This document shows positions 57,010 through 64,000 of a stretch of DNA of 64,000 nt, piece after piece (position 1 is the first letter of the stretch; the number at the start of each line of letters is the position of its first letter). Where the stretch lies: the NCBI GenBank assembly GCA_947476895.1, contig CANJRX010000001.1, forward strand, positions 310,865 to 374,864, written 5' to 3'. Both the position numbers and the translations under genes were made by a program. A model generated the notes under the pieces. It was not told the DNA's origin, did no database searches, and was given only the letters and a program-made list of their open reading frames with translations. The stretch is from Fidelibacterota bacterium. GTDB lineage: Bacteria > Pseudomonadota > Alphaproteobacteria > Rhodospirillales > Rhodospirillaceae.

Positions 57010-58155
57010 GTGCCCCCAGCGGATCGTACGCCTGAGCCTTTCAAGGAACTATTTAACGCTGCGCTGGTGAATGACCTCGCGCGCCATGTGAAGCGGCGTT
57101 GCCGCGACTTCGACGACAAAGGCTTTGCAGCTGCGGCCGTAAAAGACTTCAAGACCCTCGAATTAAAGGCGCGGGCGAATCAAATCGCCGCGGCGCTCGG
57201 TGTTTATCTGCCGCCGCACGTTCCGACGGCCTTAAAGCTCCTCGTTTCCACGCTGCGTCCTTTGGACAAAACGGGTGAACCAACAAACGACGCCGATGCA
57301 GGACTTGCGGGCATGGTGATCTGGCCCATGGGCGAATATATCGCGCGCGCCGGTCTCGATCATCCGGATGAATCGCTCGCTGCTTTGCGTGAACTCACCA
57401 TCCGCAGCACCGCCGAATTTGCGATCCGGCCCTTCGTCGTGAAACACCCCAAGAAGATCATGGCGGCTTTCAAATCCTGGACGAAGGATTCCAATCATCA
57501 CGTACGGCGTCTGGTTTCAGAAGGGTCGCGGCCCCGCCTGCCCTGGGGTTTGCGGCTAAAAGCTTTTGTCGACGACCCCGCGCCGCTGCTGCCGCTTTTG
57601 GAAATACTGCGCGATGATCCTTCGGACTACGTGCGCCGCTCCGTCGCCAATAGTCTCAACGACATTGCCAAGGATCACCCCGACCTTGTGGCCGCCATCG
57701 CGGCGCAGTGGCTGAAGAAGGCCTCGCCGGCCCGCGAACGCCTGATCCGTCATGCGTGCCGCACGCTCATCAAAGCCGGCCACGGCAAAACGCTAAAGGC
57801 TTTAGGCTTTGACGCCGCACCGCGCATCAAGCTCAAAGGATTCACTTTGAGTACGCCCAAAGTAAAGTTCGGCACACATGCGGCCTTTGCGCTCGAACTG
57901 CGCAGCACATCGCCCACGCCGCAGAAGCTCGCGCTCGATTACGTCGTGCACCACCGCAAGAAAAACGGCGGCACGACGCCCAAGGTCTTCAAATGGAAAA
58001 CGCTGCTGCTCCAGCCAAAGCAATCTTTGAAGCTGGAGCGCCGCCACGCCCTACGTCCCATCACCACCCGAGTTTACTATCCGGGCGGTCATAGGATCGA
58101 GATCGTCATCAACGGCAAGGTGATGGACGGCGCAGACTTTGTGCTGGTGATGTAG
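57010..58155 (+). CDS. DNA alkylation repair protein, AlkC/AlkD-like HEAT-repeat
   Basis: A 381-residue protein with helical HEAT repeats (about 20-260: LAALRELTIRSTAEFAIRPF, LLEILRDDPSDYVRRSVANS) followed by a beta-rich C-terminal domain (270-381) that looks immunoglobulin-like. This two-part build is that of AlkC-type glycosylases, which excise N3-methylated purines. The start is GTG 57010, directly after the gyrB TAA, so it is likely translated by coupling with gyrase. Glycosylase activity is inferred from family only. Confidence 0.85.
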   Translation: MPPADRTPEPFKELFNAALVNDLARHVKRRCRDFDDKGFAAAAVKDFKTLELKARANQIAAALGVYLPPHVPTALKLLVSTLRPLDKTGEPTNDADAGLAGMVIWPMGEYIARAGLDHPDESLAALRELTIRSTAEFAIRPFVVKHPKKIMAAFKSWTKDSNHHVRRLVSEGSRPRLPWGLRLKAFVDDPAPLLPLLEILRDDPSDYVRRSVANSLNDIAKDHPDLVAAIAAQWLKKASPARERLIRHACRTLIKAGHGKTLKALGFDAAPRIKLKGFTLSTPKVKFGTHAAFALELRSTSPTPQKLALDYVVHHRKKNGGTTPKVFKWKTLLLQPKQSLKLERRHALRPITTRVYYPGGHRIEIVINGKVMDGADFVLVM

Positions 58156-58158
58156 CGG

Positions 58159-58629
58159 TTATTCTTTGACCGATTCTGGCGCCGGCTCAGGAACCGGTTC
58201 TGTGGGGGCCACGAGCTGCATGCGGTCGTCGTTTTCGTTCAACGTATTGACCGTGCTCATGTGGTCTTCCCAGGTCTCAGCAAACTCAGCTAATGCCTGC
58301 GCCAAGACCTGATCCAAAGGCTTCGCCATACGCATGGCCAAGTCGATCAGCCGATCTTCCAGAGCCGCCGCAACGTGAACGCTCAAGAAGCCAGGTTCCG
58401 ACATCCTGGCCAAAAACTGCTTCTCGGCAGCCGTCATCGTGGGGGCGGCTTTTTTCTGAACCGCTTTTCTCTGGGGCGCTTTTGCCTTGGGCGCAGCCCG
58501 CTTCACGGTCTTTTTTGCGACCTTTTTTGCAGCCTTCTTCACGCTCTTTTTGACGAGCTTTTTGACAGACTTTTTGACGGTCTTTTTAGCGGCCGGCTTT
58601 TTCGCCGTTTTCTTCTTCTTTTTAGCCAT
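58159..58629 (-). CDS. Lys-rich histone-like protein with a C-terminal helical domain
   Basis: A 156-residue protein. The first 60 residues are mostly Lys, Ala and Val in KKxxKK repeats (TAKKPAAKKTVKKSVKKLV), like histone H1 tails and Pseudomonas AlgP. The rest (65-130: EKQFLARMSEPGFLSVHVAA, EDRLIDLAMRMAKPLDQVLA) looks like a compact helical domain that I do not recognise, followed by an acidic Pro/Glu tail. DNA binding and nucleoid compaction are plausible inferences. It converges with the HEAT gene at 3 bp. Confidence 0.75.
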   Translation of the reverse strand: MAKKKKKTAKKPAAKKTVKKSVKKLVKKSVKKAAKKVAKKTVKRAAPKAKAPQRKAVQKKAAPTMTAAEKQFLARMSEPGFLSVHVAAALEDRLIDLAMRMAKPLDQVLAQALAEFAETWEDHMSTVNTLNENDDRMQLVAPTEPVPEPAPESVKE

Positions 58630-58746
58630 GGAAAGCTCCCTAATTGAAAATCGCGGCCGCGCGTTTACACGCCCTTAAACCGCCGCATTTATTTTGCATA
58701 AGCCACCATAAGGGGCTTCACGAATTCATGCCACAGTATCACTGCC

Positions 58747-60675
58747 ATGGCTAAAGCGAAGCGACACACACCAGACGACGAGACGCCGAAGGATGAAGGC
58801 GGTTCCAAGAAGAGCCGCAAGTCACCGCGTCGTTTTCGTGCATCGACCGTAGTTTACAATCTCCTGGCGGTTCTGGTGTGGTGCATGATCATCGCCGGCG
58901 TCCCGCTGGCGTTCTTTGCCCTCGATCTGCCGACCGTCGATGAAGCCGTGCTCACACGCCGGCCCAATATCCGCTTGTTCGACGCCACCGGCTGGGAAAT
59001 CGCCAACTTCGGCGACATTTACGGCGCGTCCGTCAATTTAAAGACTCTGCCCTCTTATGTACCGGCGGCCGTGGTGTCGGTGGAAGACCGGCGTTTTTAT
59101 AGCCATCCCGGTGTCGACATCCGCGGACTAGCCCGCGCCTTTGTGCAAGACATCAAAGCCGGTGCGCGTGTTCAGGGTGGGTCCACCATTACGCAGCAGG
59201 TCGCCAAGAACCTGTTCCTCACGCCCGACCGCACCATCGCCCGCAAAGTCAAAGAAGCGCTTCTGGCCGTGAAGCTTGAGCGCATGTTCACCAAGGACGA
59301 GATTCTTTCGCTTTATATGAACCGGGTTTATTTCGGGAACGGCATTTACGGCTTCGAAGCCGCCTCGGAACGCTTCTTCAACCGCCCTGCCAAGGATCTG
59401 ACGATCTTTCAGTCGGCGGTGCTGGCGGGCCTGTTGAAAGCGCCGTCCCATTACAATCCGGTGCGCGAACCCGACCGGGCTAAAGAACGCGCGCGCGTTG
59501 TGCTGAAAACCATGGTCGAAACCCAGGCCATTACGCCCGAGCAGTCCACCGCGGCCTTGAACAGCGCCGATCACGCGCTGAAGGCCGTGGCCAATCCCAC
59601 CAGCACCGGGCGTTACTTTGCTGATTGGGTGCTGTCGCAGGTCGATTCCTACATCGGCGCCGTCGATCGCGACGTGATTGTCAAAACCACCCTCGATGGC
59701 CGCCTCCAGGCCCAGGCTGAAACCGTTCTCGCGAAACACCTGGATGCTTCAGGCGAGAAACTGAACGTGGGCCAAGGCGCGGTCGTGGTGCTCGGCACCG
59801 ACGGCGCTGTCCGCGCCATGGTCGGTGGCCGTGACTACGGTGACAGCCAGTTCAACCGTGCGACCCAGGCTTTGCGGCAACCGGGTTCGGCCTTCAAACC
59901 CTTCGTCTATTTGGCGGGTGTCGAAGCCGGCTACCGGGCTGACGACATGATCACCGACGCGCCCTTGAAGATCGGCAAATGGAAACCGCAGAATTTCACC
60001 AACACTTATGAGGGGCCCGTCACCTATGAGACGGCCTTCGCCAAATCCCTCAATACGGCTGCGGTGCGCGTCGCCCAGCACGTTGGCATCAATGCGGTGA
60101 TCAACGTGGCCCACCGTTTGGGCATTGCGGAGAAGCTTCAGCCGGATTTGTCGTTGTCGCTGGGCTCGGGCGAAGTAACGCTCTTGGAATTGGCCGGGGC
60201 TTACACGCCGTTTGCCAACGGCGGCCAGGCCGTACTGCCCTATGCCATTGAGTCCATTACCGATCGTGACGGCAAACAGCTTTATGTGCGCGCTGGCGGC
60301 GGCCTGGGCCAGGTGATTGCGCCCGAGCCTTTGGCTGTCATGAACCATATGATGACCCAGGTGATTGCGCGGGGCACCGGCACGGCGGCGGCCTTTGGTT
60401 ATCCTGCGGGCGGCAAGACCGGCACCAGCTCAGACTTCCGCGACGCCTGGTTTATGGGCTTTACGGCCGACTATGTGACCGGGGTTTGGGTCGGCAATGA
60501 CTCAGGCGCTTATATGAAGAAGGTCACCGGCGGTGGTTTGCCCGCGCAAGTCTGGCGCGCCGTCATGATCGCCGCCCACGTCGGGCACATGCCGCGGGAC
60601 TTGCCCGGCACGACGGTTGAAGCGCCGCCGGAAGATCTCATCAGCCGGTTTTGGCAGGCGCTCACGGGCAACTGA
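58747..60675 (+). CDS. Class A penicillin-binding protein, PBP1A family
   Basis: A 642-residue bifunctional peptidoglycan synthase. A basic cytosolic head is followed by a membrane anchor (about 34-60). The glycosyltransferase (GT51) domain has the catalytic Glu in VSVEDRRFYSHPGVD and GGSTITQQVAKNL. The transpeptidase has the serine in PGSAFKPF, the SLN triad in KSLNTAA and GKTGTS. It is shorter than E. coli PBP1A and lacks the OB-like insert. Divergent from the Lys-rich gene across 117 bp. Confidence 0.93.
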   Translation: MAKAKRHTPDDETPKDEGGSKKSRKSPRRFRASTVVYNLLAVLVWCMIIAGVPLAFFALDLPTVDEAVLTRRPNIRLFDATGWEIANFGDIYGASVNLKTLPSYVPAAVVSVEDRRFYSHPGVDIRGLARAFVQDIKAGARVQGGSTITQQVAKNLFLTPDRTIARKVKEALLAVKLERMFTKDEILSLYMNRVYFGNGIYGFEAASERFFNRPAKDLTIFQSAVLAGLLKAPSHYNPVREPDRAKERARVVLKTMVETQAITPEQSTAALNSADHALKAVANPTSTGRYFADWVLSQVDSYIGAVDRDVIVKTTLDGRLQAQAETVLAKHLDASGEKLNVGQGAVVVLGTDGAVRAMVGGRDYGDSQFNRATQALRQPGSAFKPFVYLAGVEAGYRADDMITDAPLKIGKWKPQNFTNTYEGPVTYETAFAKSLNTAAVRVAQHVGINAVINVAHRLGIAEKLQPDLSLSLGSGEVTLLELAGAYTPFANGGQAVLPYAIESITDRDGKQLYVRAGGGLGQVIAPEPLAVMNHMMTQVIARGTGTAAAFGYPAGGKTGTSSDFRDAWFMGFTADYVTGVWVGNDSGAYMKKVTGGGLPAQVWRAVMIAAHVGHMPRDLPGTTVEAPPEDLISRFWQALTGN

Positions 60676-61255
60676 GCCGCCCCCGAATCGTTTTCATGCC
60701 CCTCCGAAGCTCTTAATGCGCGTGAATGTAGTGCGTGAGCGCTGCTATTAACTACCAACGGTATAAAAATAAGCAGTTTTTTGGAATATTGTTTCTTATT
60801 TTTTACGCCAGGCCCGTTTTGGGGCCTAAATAGCCACACTCTCTATGTGTCTAAATAAGAAACTGAAAAACCACCCGAAATTCCTACCGATAGGGGCGTA
60901 GACGGGTGCGAGTGCCTACCAATTGAACAGGGTCGCGAGTGATCATAAGCCAATTGGCAAAATCTTCGCAATAATCTGACCGTGTATCGGCAGAATCGCG
61001 CAACTTAATTTTTGTTGCCACTCTGGACCGGTCCCCCAATGATCCGCCCCGCCATAAGGGCCGATTGGGGAAACGGCGGTCCACCGCGGGCGAAGGATAT
61101 CGTCCAATGACCGGGAAACGACTTTTTCCGGCCATAAAAAAACCGGACAGAAACGGCAAGACTTCCGGCACTGCGCACAGGGAACACTATTTTAAGCCAG
61201 GCGTTTTACCTGGTGGGTGGCGCTGCGCGTAAGTTGTGGCCAAGGAAACGAGGAA
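60676..61255. other. 580-bp gap after the PBP gene, A/T-rich, no supported gene
   Basis: The stretch 60740-60880 is A/T-rich with poly-T and poly-A runs. A GGTATAAAAATAAG and an inverted repeat AGGCCC/GGGCCT (60810-60827) are visible, but the T run is on the wrong side for a terminator. An open frame on the minus strand (60884-61171) is Arg-rich with no family resemblance. I see no RNA gene that folds convincingly. Confidence 0.5.
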
Positions 61256-61996
61256 ATGACTTTGATCCCATCGTCCATCCGCGTGCGGGTCTCCCGTATC
61301 GTGGCGTCCGTGCTTCTGGGCGCCGTATTCGTGGCTACCCAAGTCTCCCCCGCCCGGGCCATCGATATCCCGGCTGACTTCCACATCGATTTCGCCAGCA
61401 TCGTCGTCTCTAAGGACGAATTGGTGTGTCTGGCCTTGAACGACTATTTCGAAGCCCGCAGTGAAACCATGGCTGGCCGCATCGCGGTCGCGCGCGTTGT
61501 TTTGAACCGCGCCATGGACCCGCGCTTCCCGTCCAACCTCTGTGACGTGGTCAAGCAGAGCAAAATGCAGGGCGTTGCCCACCGCTGCCAGTTCTCCTGG
61601 TACTGCGATGCGCGGAACGACGTGCCCTACGAGGCCGACCAATGGCGCACGTCCTTAAAGATCGCGACGGCCGTGTTGCAGGTGGATTCAAGCATCCCCG
61701 ATCCTACGGGCGGAGCACTTTGGTATCACGCCGATTTCACGAACCCGTCGTGGGCGGCGGAATACGAATCCACCACCATCATCGGCACGCACGTGTTTTA
61801 TCGTGAGCCGGACACCGAGCGCACCAAAGCGCCCGCGGCGCGCAAACCGTTTATCTATCGCATGAATGCGTTTGCCGAATACGTCGGCAGCAAGGCGCAG
61901 CGCGCCAAGGCCCAGACCTATGCTTCGGCGGCGGATACTGTGTCACCCGTAGCGGTGCAAAGCGGCCCCGCTCCGACGCAGCCATTCGCGCGCTAA
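61256..61996 (+). CDS. SleB-type cell-wall hydrolase
   Basis: A 246-residue secreted protein with a signal peptide (about 1-34, ending SPARA). The Hydrolase_2 (SleB-like) domain follows: LALNDYFEARSE holds the catalytic Glu, then RIAVARVVLNRAMD, CQFSWYCDAR and ALWYHADFTNPSW. These domains cleave peptidoglycan glycan chains in other bacteria. The last 54 bases are also the end of the opposite-strand YgjP-like gene. Confidence 0.86.
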   Translation: MTLIPSSIRVRVSRIVASVLLGAVFVATQVSPARAIDIPADFHIDFASIVVSKDELVCLALNDYFEARSETMAGRIAVARVVLNRAMDPRFPSNLCDVVKQSKMQGVAHRCQFSWYCDARNDVPYEADQWRTSLKIATAVLQVDSSIPDPTGGALWYHADFTNPSWAAEYESTTIIGTHVFYREPDTERTKAPAARKPFIYRMNAFAEYVGSKAQRAKAQTYASAADTVSPVAVQSGPAPTQPFAR

Positions 61997-62668
61997 GGGC
62001 CAATCCACCTTTTCTGCCAGAAGCGTCTCAACCGTGTCCCAGAACAACGGGCTATGGTTCATGTGCTTAAGGTGCGCGACTTCGTGGGCCGCCACGTAAG
62101 TCAGCACGTTCGGTGGCGCCAAGATCAGCCGCCACGAAAATGAAAGTTTGCCGTCGCGCGTACAACTGCCCCAGCGCGAGCGCGTATCGCGCACGGTGAC
62201 GCGTGTGATGGTCACGCCTAAGGCTTTGGCAAAGTCGTGAACGGCGGGCGTTAAAGCCTCGCGGGCTTCAACCTTCAGCCAATCGCGCAAACGCCGCGCC
62301 GTATGCTCGGTGCGGCCGGTCACGAAAATCTCAGGGCCTTCGCGCCAGACGCCGCCTTTAGCTTCGGGCTTTAAGCGAATCACATGATCCACGCCGCGAA
62401 AGGGAACGCTCAGGCCATCCGCAAACGCGATGCGCGGCGGCAGCCTCTCCAGGTGCTTGGCGATCCAATCTGTTTTACTCGCGAGAAACGTCATGAGCAG
62501 CTTGTCACTGGCCCGTGGTGGGCGCACCAGCACGACGCAGCCGTTGATGGGGTCCACACGCAAGCTCATGCGCCGCGCGCGTGAATTGACGTCCACCACA
62601 ACACGATCCGCGAGCGCGGTATCCAGAGCTTTGGCAAGTCCGGTGTGGCTAAGAAGCAGTGCGGTCAT
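61943..62668 (-). CDS. YgjP-like M48/SprT-type metalloprotease
   Basis: A 241-residue cytosolic protein of the DUF45/YgjP family. The zinc motif is HEVAHLKHMNHSPLFW (HExxH with a third His), after the hallmark DTRSRWGSCTRDGKLSFSWR. No substrate is established. The C terminus runs 54 bp into the SleB-type gene on the other strand, an unusually long tail-to-tail overlap for this window. Confidence 0.88.
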   Translation of the reverse strand: MTALLLSHTGLAKALDTALADRVVVDVNSRARRMSLRVDPINGCVVLVRPPRASDKLLMTFLASKTDWIAKHLERLPPRIAFADGLSVPFRGVDHVIRLKPEAKGGVWREGPEIFVTGRTEHTARRLRDWLKVEAREALTPAVHDFAKALGVTITRVTVRDTRSRWGSCTRDGKLSFSWRLILAPPNVLTYVAAHEVAHLKHMNHSPLFWDTVETLLAEKVDWPLAREWLRRSGAALHRYG

Positions 62669-62671
62669 GAC

Positions 62672-63109
62672 TTAGAGAATGCGCGATGTCGTGTGCTCAT
62701 GCAAAGGCCCCGCATCGCGTTCCGAGATGCAGCGGCCTTGCATTGAAATGCCGGCCGTATGCACGCTGGTGGCATCACCGCTGATCAACGGATGCCAAGC
62801 CGCCAAGTCCTTGCCTTCTTTGAGAAGCCGGTAAGCGCAGGTGTGCGGCAGCCAATCGATCGTCTTGAGCGAGGCGGGGGTCAGCACGACGCAGTCCGGC
62901 ACCAGGGCTTTGCGCCGCGCGTAATTCCCGCAGCGGCAGCTCGTCGTATCCAACAAGCGGCACGCAACATTCGTGGGAGTCAGCGAGCCGTTCTTTTCAC
63001 GGATTTTATGCAAACAGCATTTGCCGCAGCCGTCGCACAGGCTTTCCCATTCGGCCTGACTCATTTGCTCGAGGGATTTTTCGCGCCAGAAAGCTCGAGC
63101 AGGGCTCAC
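62672..63109 (-). CDS. UPF0260 (YcgN) Cys-rich protein
   Basis: A 145-residue cytosolic protein with the cysteine pattern CDGCGKCCLHK and further cysteines in TSCRCGNYARR and PDCVVLTP, typical of UPF0260. The Cys set probably binds a metal or iron-sulfur cluster, but the function is unknown. It overlaps the Sco1 gene by 4 nt and abuts the YgjP-like gene. Confidence 0.92.
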   Translation of the reverse strand: MSPARAFWREKSLEQMSQAEWESLCDGCGKCCLHKIREKNGSLTPTNVACRLLDTTSCRCGNYARRKALVPDCVVLTPASLKTIDWLPHTCAYRLLKEGKDLAAWHPLISGDATSVHTAGISMQGRCISERDAGPLHEHTTSRIL

Positions 63110-63723
63110 GAGGCGCTAAGCTGCCGCAGGCGGGCGGCGATGTCTTGCGCCGTCGCATCTTTGTCAAAGTGCGCGAGATATTTGCCGTCGCGATCCATCA
63201 GGTAGACGTAACCTGTGTGGCTCACGGTGTAGTCGCCGGTGTCTTTGCCGTCGCCGTCTTTCACCGGCACTTTGGCCGCGTAGACCTTGTAGCTTTGCGT
63301 GGCGGTCTTCACCTGTTCGGGCGTTCCCGTCAGCGCGACGAAACGCGGATGAAAGGCGGCCACATAAGCCGCCATGGCCTCCGGCGTATCGCGTTCGGGA
63401 TCGAGCGTGATGAACACTGGCTGCACATTCTCAGCAGCCGGACCGGCTTCTTCCAGCGCGTGGGTGATGATCTGCAGTGTCAGGGGGCAGATGTCAGGGC
63501 AATGGGTGAAGCCAAAGAACACCAGGCTGTAGTGGCCTTGCAGGCTCGCCTCGGTCACAGCGTTGCCTTTGGCATCCATCAGCAAGAAGGGCCCGCCGAT
63601 AGCGACCGTGCCTGTTCCGGTCACGACCTGCGGCTGCGGACGCACGCCCGGCAGATACAGCGTCAGGATCAGCGCCATCGCGCCTAGGAGGGCAACCGCA
63701 ACGGCAATACGTTTGGCGATCAT
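63106..63723 (-). CDS. SCO1/SenC copper chaperone
   Basis: A 205-residue membrane-anchored thioredoxin-fold protein, with one N-terminal segment (about 8-27). The copper ligands are the two cysteines in FTHCPDICPLTLQ and the distal histidine in YTVSHTGYVYLMD. SCO proteins deliver copper to the CuA centre of cytochrome oxidase. It lies beside a CcmI-like gene for cytochrome c maturation, fitting a respiratory assembly theme. Confidence 0.93.
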   Translation of the reverse strand: MIAKRIAVAVALLGAMALILTLYLPGVRPQPQVVTGTGTVAIGGPFLLMDAKGNAVTEASLQGHYSLVFFGFTHCPDICPLTLQIITHALEEAGPAAENVQPVFITLDPERDTPEAMAAYVAAFHPRFVALTGTPEQVKTATQSYKVYAAKVPVKDGDGKDTGDYTVSHTGYVYLMDRDGKYLAHFDKDATAQDIAARLRQLSAS

Positions 63724-63729
63724 GTGGTG

Positions 63730-64000
63730 TTACTCGAGCGACTGAATGCCGCGCTCCACATAGGCCTTCAGCGGCGAGTCGGCCGGCATCGTCGCCAGCG
63801 CCTGGGTCCATGCCGCGCGGGCACCTTCTTTGTCGCCGGTGCGCACCTTCGCCAAACCAGAGACGTAGAGCGCGTCAGGTTGCTTGGGGTCCAGCTGCAG
63901 AATGCTTGCGGTGGCATCGGTCACGTATTGGGGCAGAGCGCCTTCACCGGCCACGTCAACCGTGGTCATGAGGGACGCGAGGTACTGCATGCGCGGCTCA
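63730..64000 (-). CDS. ccmI: TPR protein, cytochrome c biogenesis CcmI/CycH-like (C-terminal part)
   Basis: Partial gene running off the right edge; about 90 C-terminal residues are visible and the frame is open to the last base. The visible part has one clear TPR (PDALYVSGLAKVRTGDKEGA) and the block RAAWTQALATMPADSPLKAY, as at the end of the periplasmic TPR domain of CcmI, which presents apocytochrome c for heme attachment. The call rests on this tail and should be taken as probable. Confidence 0.72.
   Translation of the reverse strand, partial: EPRMQYLASLMTTVDVAGEGALPQYVTDATASILQLDPKQPDALYVSGLAKVRTGDKEGARAAWTQALATMPADSPLKAYVERGIQSLE

Noticed and set aside
60810-60827. Hairpin AGGCCC/GGGCCT as an intrinsic terminator for the PBP gene
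   Set aside because: The T run precedes the hairpin on the plus strand instead of following it, and it is 135 bp from the stop.
60884-61171. 95-residue minus-strand frame in the gap after the PBP gene
   Set aside because: Arg-rich composition, no ribosome binding site, no resemblance to a family; most likely not translated.

Overview
The window is a stretch of conserved bacterial chromosome, almost certainly from an alphaproteobacterium. The evidence is gene order rather than any single marker: fur/mur next to an olsB-olsA pair and miaB-phoH-ybeY-corC-lnt-PhrR-type regulator-metK; tsaD divergent from hemD/Mic60(mitofilin)/hemY; a DUF1674 (SDHAF4-like) gene beside htpX and rsmB; ubiE-ubiB-coaBC-dut beside mutM-rpsT-dnaA-dnaN-recF-gyrB. 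Bases are GC-rich by eye, genes are packed with many 4-nt start/stop overlaps, and I see no insertion sequence, prophage, CRISPR array or rRNA. I would not name a genus.

Layout. 1-8908 (minus strand): metK start, PhrR/PraR-type regulator, lnt, CorC-like CBS protein, ybeY, PhoH-like ATPase, miaB, olsA-like and olsB-like acyltransferases, and Fur/Mur. 9104-11135: TusA-like protein (+), rimI and tsaB (-), a VanX-type dipeptidase (+). 11145-17307: hemY, then a 1241-residue gene fusing uroporphyrinogen-III synthase to a Mic60-type membrane protein through a 40-residue x 8 charged repeat, divergent from tsaD. 17304-25801: nucleotide-sugar epimerase, gpsA, manC with a histone-like tail, YciI, Rieske protein, acs, cupin and an unidentified TPR protein. 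25900-30100: SDHAF4-like, htpX, a CmoB-like methyltransferase, rsmB, bfd and bfr. 30270-36623: methyltransferase, a peptide-type ABC importer lacking its ATPases, an MFS carrier and a low-GC PhyH dioxygenase. 36758-43635: tRNA-Ala(CGC), yggT, folD, crotonase-HAD-argG, GFA protein, rlmN, moeB. 43635-49300: dut, coaBC, GST, ubiB, ubiE, mutM. 49461-58155: rpsT, dnaA, dnaN, recF, gyrB and an AlkC/AlkD-like HEAT protein. 58159-64000: Lys-rich protein, class A PBP, SleB-type hydrolase, YgjP-like metalloprotease, YcgN-like protein, Sco1 and the end of a CcmI-like protein.

Functional themes are envelope and lipid synthesis (lnt, olsBA, gpsA, manC, PBP, VanX and SleB-type enzymes), translation and tRNA modification (miaB, tsaB, tsaD, rimI, rsmB, rlmN, ybeY), heme and iron (HemD-Mic60, HemY, Fur/Mur, bfd, bfr, SCO, CcmI), ubiquinone, and chromosome replication and repair.

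The most unusual object is the HemD-coiled-coil-Mic60 fusion: a heme-pathway enzyme joined to the bacterial relative of the mitochondrial cristae organiser by a helix that could span tens of nanometres. Other points worth a second look are a ManC with a 79-residue Lys/Arg-rich tail, a MutM with a degenerate zinc finger, two copies of a paired palindromic REP-like element, paired Fur-box-like palindromes before bfd, and GANTC sites clustered in the long dnaA leader.
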